32,958 nucleotides of DNA from an uncultured Bacilli bacterium (GTDB lineage: Bacteria; Bacillota_I; Bacilli_A; RF39; UBA660), in NCBI GenBank assembly GCA_944331955.1, contig CALVIY010000012.1, positions 1 through 32,958 of the forward strand, given 5' to 3'. Numbering within the stretch: position 1 is the stretch's first letter; each line of letters starts with the position of its first letter. The position numbers were made by a program, and so were the translations under genes. Shown here in pieces: positions 31,279-32,958 of the stretch. The notes below the pieces were generated by a model that ran no database searches, was not told the DNA's origin, and saw only the letters and a list, made by a program, of their open reading frames with translations.

Positions 31279-32958
31279 ATGAAATATAAGATTAAAGAAC
31301 TTATGAAGGCAGATATATCTAAAATCTATATTTTAGGAGTAGGTATTATCTGTTTATTATTAGTAGGAGGATTCTTTTCTTATGCATTATTTACAGTGTC
31401 AGCAGAAAGAGATAATGCAATAAAAATAGTAACAGGTAATTTAATATATGATTTAAAGGTTGATGGTACTACTGGTAATACTTTAACAGTACCAGCAGGA
31501 GAAACAAAGACTTTTACTATTACACTATCTAATCCTAATAATAGAAAAGCAAGATTTAATTTCTATTATGTAGGAAGCCTACCTAGTAATGTAACAGCAG
31601 GTTATATTGTAGGAGATGGTGTTAATACACCTCCAGTAGAAGTAGGAACAAACTTAGAGAAAGCAGATGCTAGTGGCTCTAGTAATACTTATACTATTAG
31701 AGTATCTAATAAGTCAGGTAGTAGTGCAACTATAACTTTAGGAGTAAGTGTAGGTCTAGATTATAATGATTTAATTCTACCTAGTAACGGTCACTTGTTT
31801 GAAGAAATAGTAATGACAGGACCAGTATCAGAAATAGTAATAGATAATTTAACTAGTGGTGACATATATGATGATGGATATGATACATTCATAACAGGAG
31901 AAGATCCAAATAACTATATCTGGTATAGTGGAAAGTTATGGAGAGCGGTAAGTGTTAATAATGAAGCGAAGACAACAAAATTAGTAACCCAGTGGAATAT
32001 AAGTACAATTACTTATTCAAGTGGTAGTACAGATTTTGCAGGAAGTTATATGGAAGACTGGTTAAATGACACTAGTGTTGATGGTTTTTTAGGCAATTTA
32101 AGAGATTATGAGAATTTCATTGTAATAGATGCTATATGGGATGCGACGTTAGATGCTACTGCTCTAGGAAGTATAACAAGACCTAGCAATAGTGGTACAA
32201 TAGTAACAGATGCAGTAGGACTTTTAAATATGTATGAATATCAGTCTAGTAATAATGGAGAAACAAATGGTTATTTAAATAATGGACTTTATTGGTGGAC
32301 ACTAACACCATATAGTACGTCTGACGTGCGTAGCGTCGGCAACTACGGCAACGCGAACAACAACGATCCGGCCTATGCTTACGGCGTGCGACCATCTATA
32401 AATCTAAAATCTAACGTTAAAATTGTAGATGGTGATGGAACAGTAGATAACCCTTATCGCTTAAACGGAGATAATGATACAGACCTTTCAGGAAACCTAC
32501 TTTCAAGTAGATATAGTGGAGAATATATAAAATTTGGGAATGAAGAAAATAATCTATACAGGATAGTAAGCCACGAAAATAGTACAGGGACAAAGATAGT
32601 AAGTGCTGAACCACTAAAAAGTTCGGGAACCTTTATAACAAGTGCCTTTGGAAGTAATACAACATTTTCAAGTACAAATACAATAGGTACATTCTTAAAT
32701 GGCGACTATCTAACAAGTTATGTAGATAGTAGTTATAGTAACATGATAGAAGATAGTACTACATGGTATCTTGGAACAGTAGGGTATGGAACTTCATATA
32801 AACTAGCCAAATATACAAATACTACGGATAATATTCTAACATCAAGTATAACTACAGCAAAGGTAGGATTACTAAGGCATGGAGAATTAATGGCAGGACA
32901 ATTTGATAGATATGGAAATAATACAAGTTATTGGACACTAACACCATATAGTGCGTCT
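31279..32958 (+). CDS. Large surface protein with tandem C-type-lectin-like domains (partial)
   Basis: The reading frame from ATG 31279 (AGGGTGAG upstream) stays open for 560 codons to the window end, so the gene is truncated by the window. An N-terminal anchor (about residues 15-39, YILGVGIICLLLVGGFFSY) is followed by a beta-rich domain of SipW/TasA-like type (AERDNAIKIVTGNLIYDL). A first lectin-like domain (about 220-400) runs from PNNYIWYSGKLWRAVSV to WWTLTPYSTS, YGVRPSINLKS and DGDGTVDNPY, and a second begins near residue 415 (GEYIKFGNEENNLYRIV) and reaches WTLTPYSAS at the end. The C-terminal signature is shared with the gene at 22197. Residues 347-372 are encoded by a GC-rich patch (see the variable region). 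No cognate reverse transcriptase is in the window. Confidence 0.8.
   Translation, partial: MKYKIKELMKADISKIYILGVGIICLLLVGGFFSYALFTVSAERDNAIKIVTGNLIYDLKVDGTTGNTLTVPAGETKTFTITLSNPNNRKARFNFYYVGSLPSNVTAGYIVGDGVNTPPVEVGTNLEKADASGSSNTYTIRVSNKSGSSATITLGVSVGLDYNDLILPSNGHLFEEIVMTGPVSEIVIDNLTSGDIYDDGYDTFITGEDPNNYIWYSGKLWRAVSVNNEAKTTKLVTQWNISTITYSSGSTDFAGSYMEDWLNDTSVDGFLGNLRDYENFIVIDAIWDATLDATALGSITRPSNSGTIVTDAVGLLNMYEYQSSNNGETNGYLNNGLYWWTLTPYSTSDVRSVGNYGNANNNDPAYAYGVRPSINLKSNVKIVDGDGTVDNPYRLNGDNDTDLSGNLLSSRYSGEYIKFGNEENNLYRIVSHENSTGTKIVSAEPLKSSGTFITSAFGSNTTFSSTNTIGTFLNGDYLTSYVDSSYSNMIEDSTTWYLGTVGYGTSYKLAKYTNTTDNILTSSITTAKVGLLRHGELMAGQFDRYGNNTSYWTLTPYSAS
32317..32394 (+). other. Candidate hypervariable region (DGR-like VR)
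   Basis: A 78-nt stretch of about 60% GC (47 of 78 by my count) inside an AT-rich gene. It uses AAC, GGC, GTC, AGC, GAC, TAC and GCC codons where the rest of the gene prefers A- or T-ending ones. Most codons end in C or T, as expected if AAC template codons were mutated to NNC/NNY. It lies between WTLTPYS and YGVRPS, the place of variable loops in C-type-lectin-fold targets. Its upstream flank (32296-32322) recurs at 32932-32958 with a single A/G difference. Confidence 0.55.

Overview
This window looks like a chromosomal segment of a very AT-rich, low-GC Gram-positive bacterium with a compact genome. The core genes (smc, hemW, tmk, lon, dnaI, pnp, rimP-nusA-ylxR-infB, trpS) are of Bacillota/Bacilli type. 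The very low GC, short intergenic gaps, shortened Smc and one-domain RimP suggest a reduced lineage such as the uncultured gut RF39/Mollicutes-like or Erysipelotrichia-like Bacilli; that placement is inference. The genetic code is standard: core genes use TGG for Trp, and TGA ends ylxR.

Layout. 1-7.5 kb: smc with its own promoter and terminator, then hemW, an HD phosphohydrolase, thymidylate kinase, a DUF421 membrane protein and a membrane-anchored GHL10-type glycosidase. 7.5-10.1 kb: four type IV prepilin-like genes, each with its own strong extended -10 promoter; three of them form an almost perfect 687-bp tandem array whose middle member is a chimera of its neighbours. 10.1-15 kb: lon, an unknown gene, then a SpoVID-like LysM protein overlapping a YsxE/CotS-like kinase-fold protein, which recalls the lon ... 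spoVID-ysxE order of Bacillus. 15-18.7 kb: an unknown gene, dnaI and pnp.

18.7-20.3 kb is a small accessory island: a helix-turn-helix-type protein, an unknown protein and a complete type III toxin-antitoxin locus (ToxIN/AbiQ type). The TA locus has a minus-strand promoter, three perfect 36-nt antitoxin RNA repeats, an intervening terminator and a ToxN-like endoribonuclease gene interrupted by one in-frame TAA. 20.3-25 kb: an unknown gene overlapping a Xer recombinase, a structured leader with a G8 tract, a large anchored surface protein and a PD-(D/E)XK (Rpn-type) nuclease gene broken by an in-frame TGA. 25-31.2 kb: a CPBP membrane protease, the rimP-nusA-ylxR-infB operon (no ylxQ or rbfA nearby), a TIGR04086-like membrane protein and trpS. 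From 31.3 kb to the window end an open-ended surface protein gene contains a GC-rich, AAC/GGC-codon patch at the position of a C-type-lectin-like variable loop, and a second copy of its flank ends the window; this looks like a hypervariable region, possibly a diversity-generating retroelement target.

The strongest leads are the type III TA locus with its broken toxin, the candidate hypervariable surface proteins, the chimeric pilin array, and the SpoVID/YsxE-like pair in an apparently reduced genome. Many intrinsic terminators lie partly inside coding 3' ends, and several serve convergent genes in both directions.
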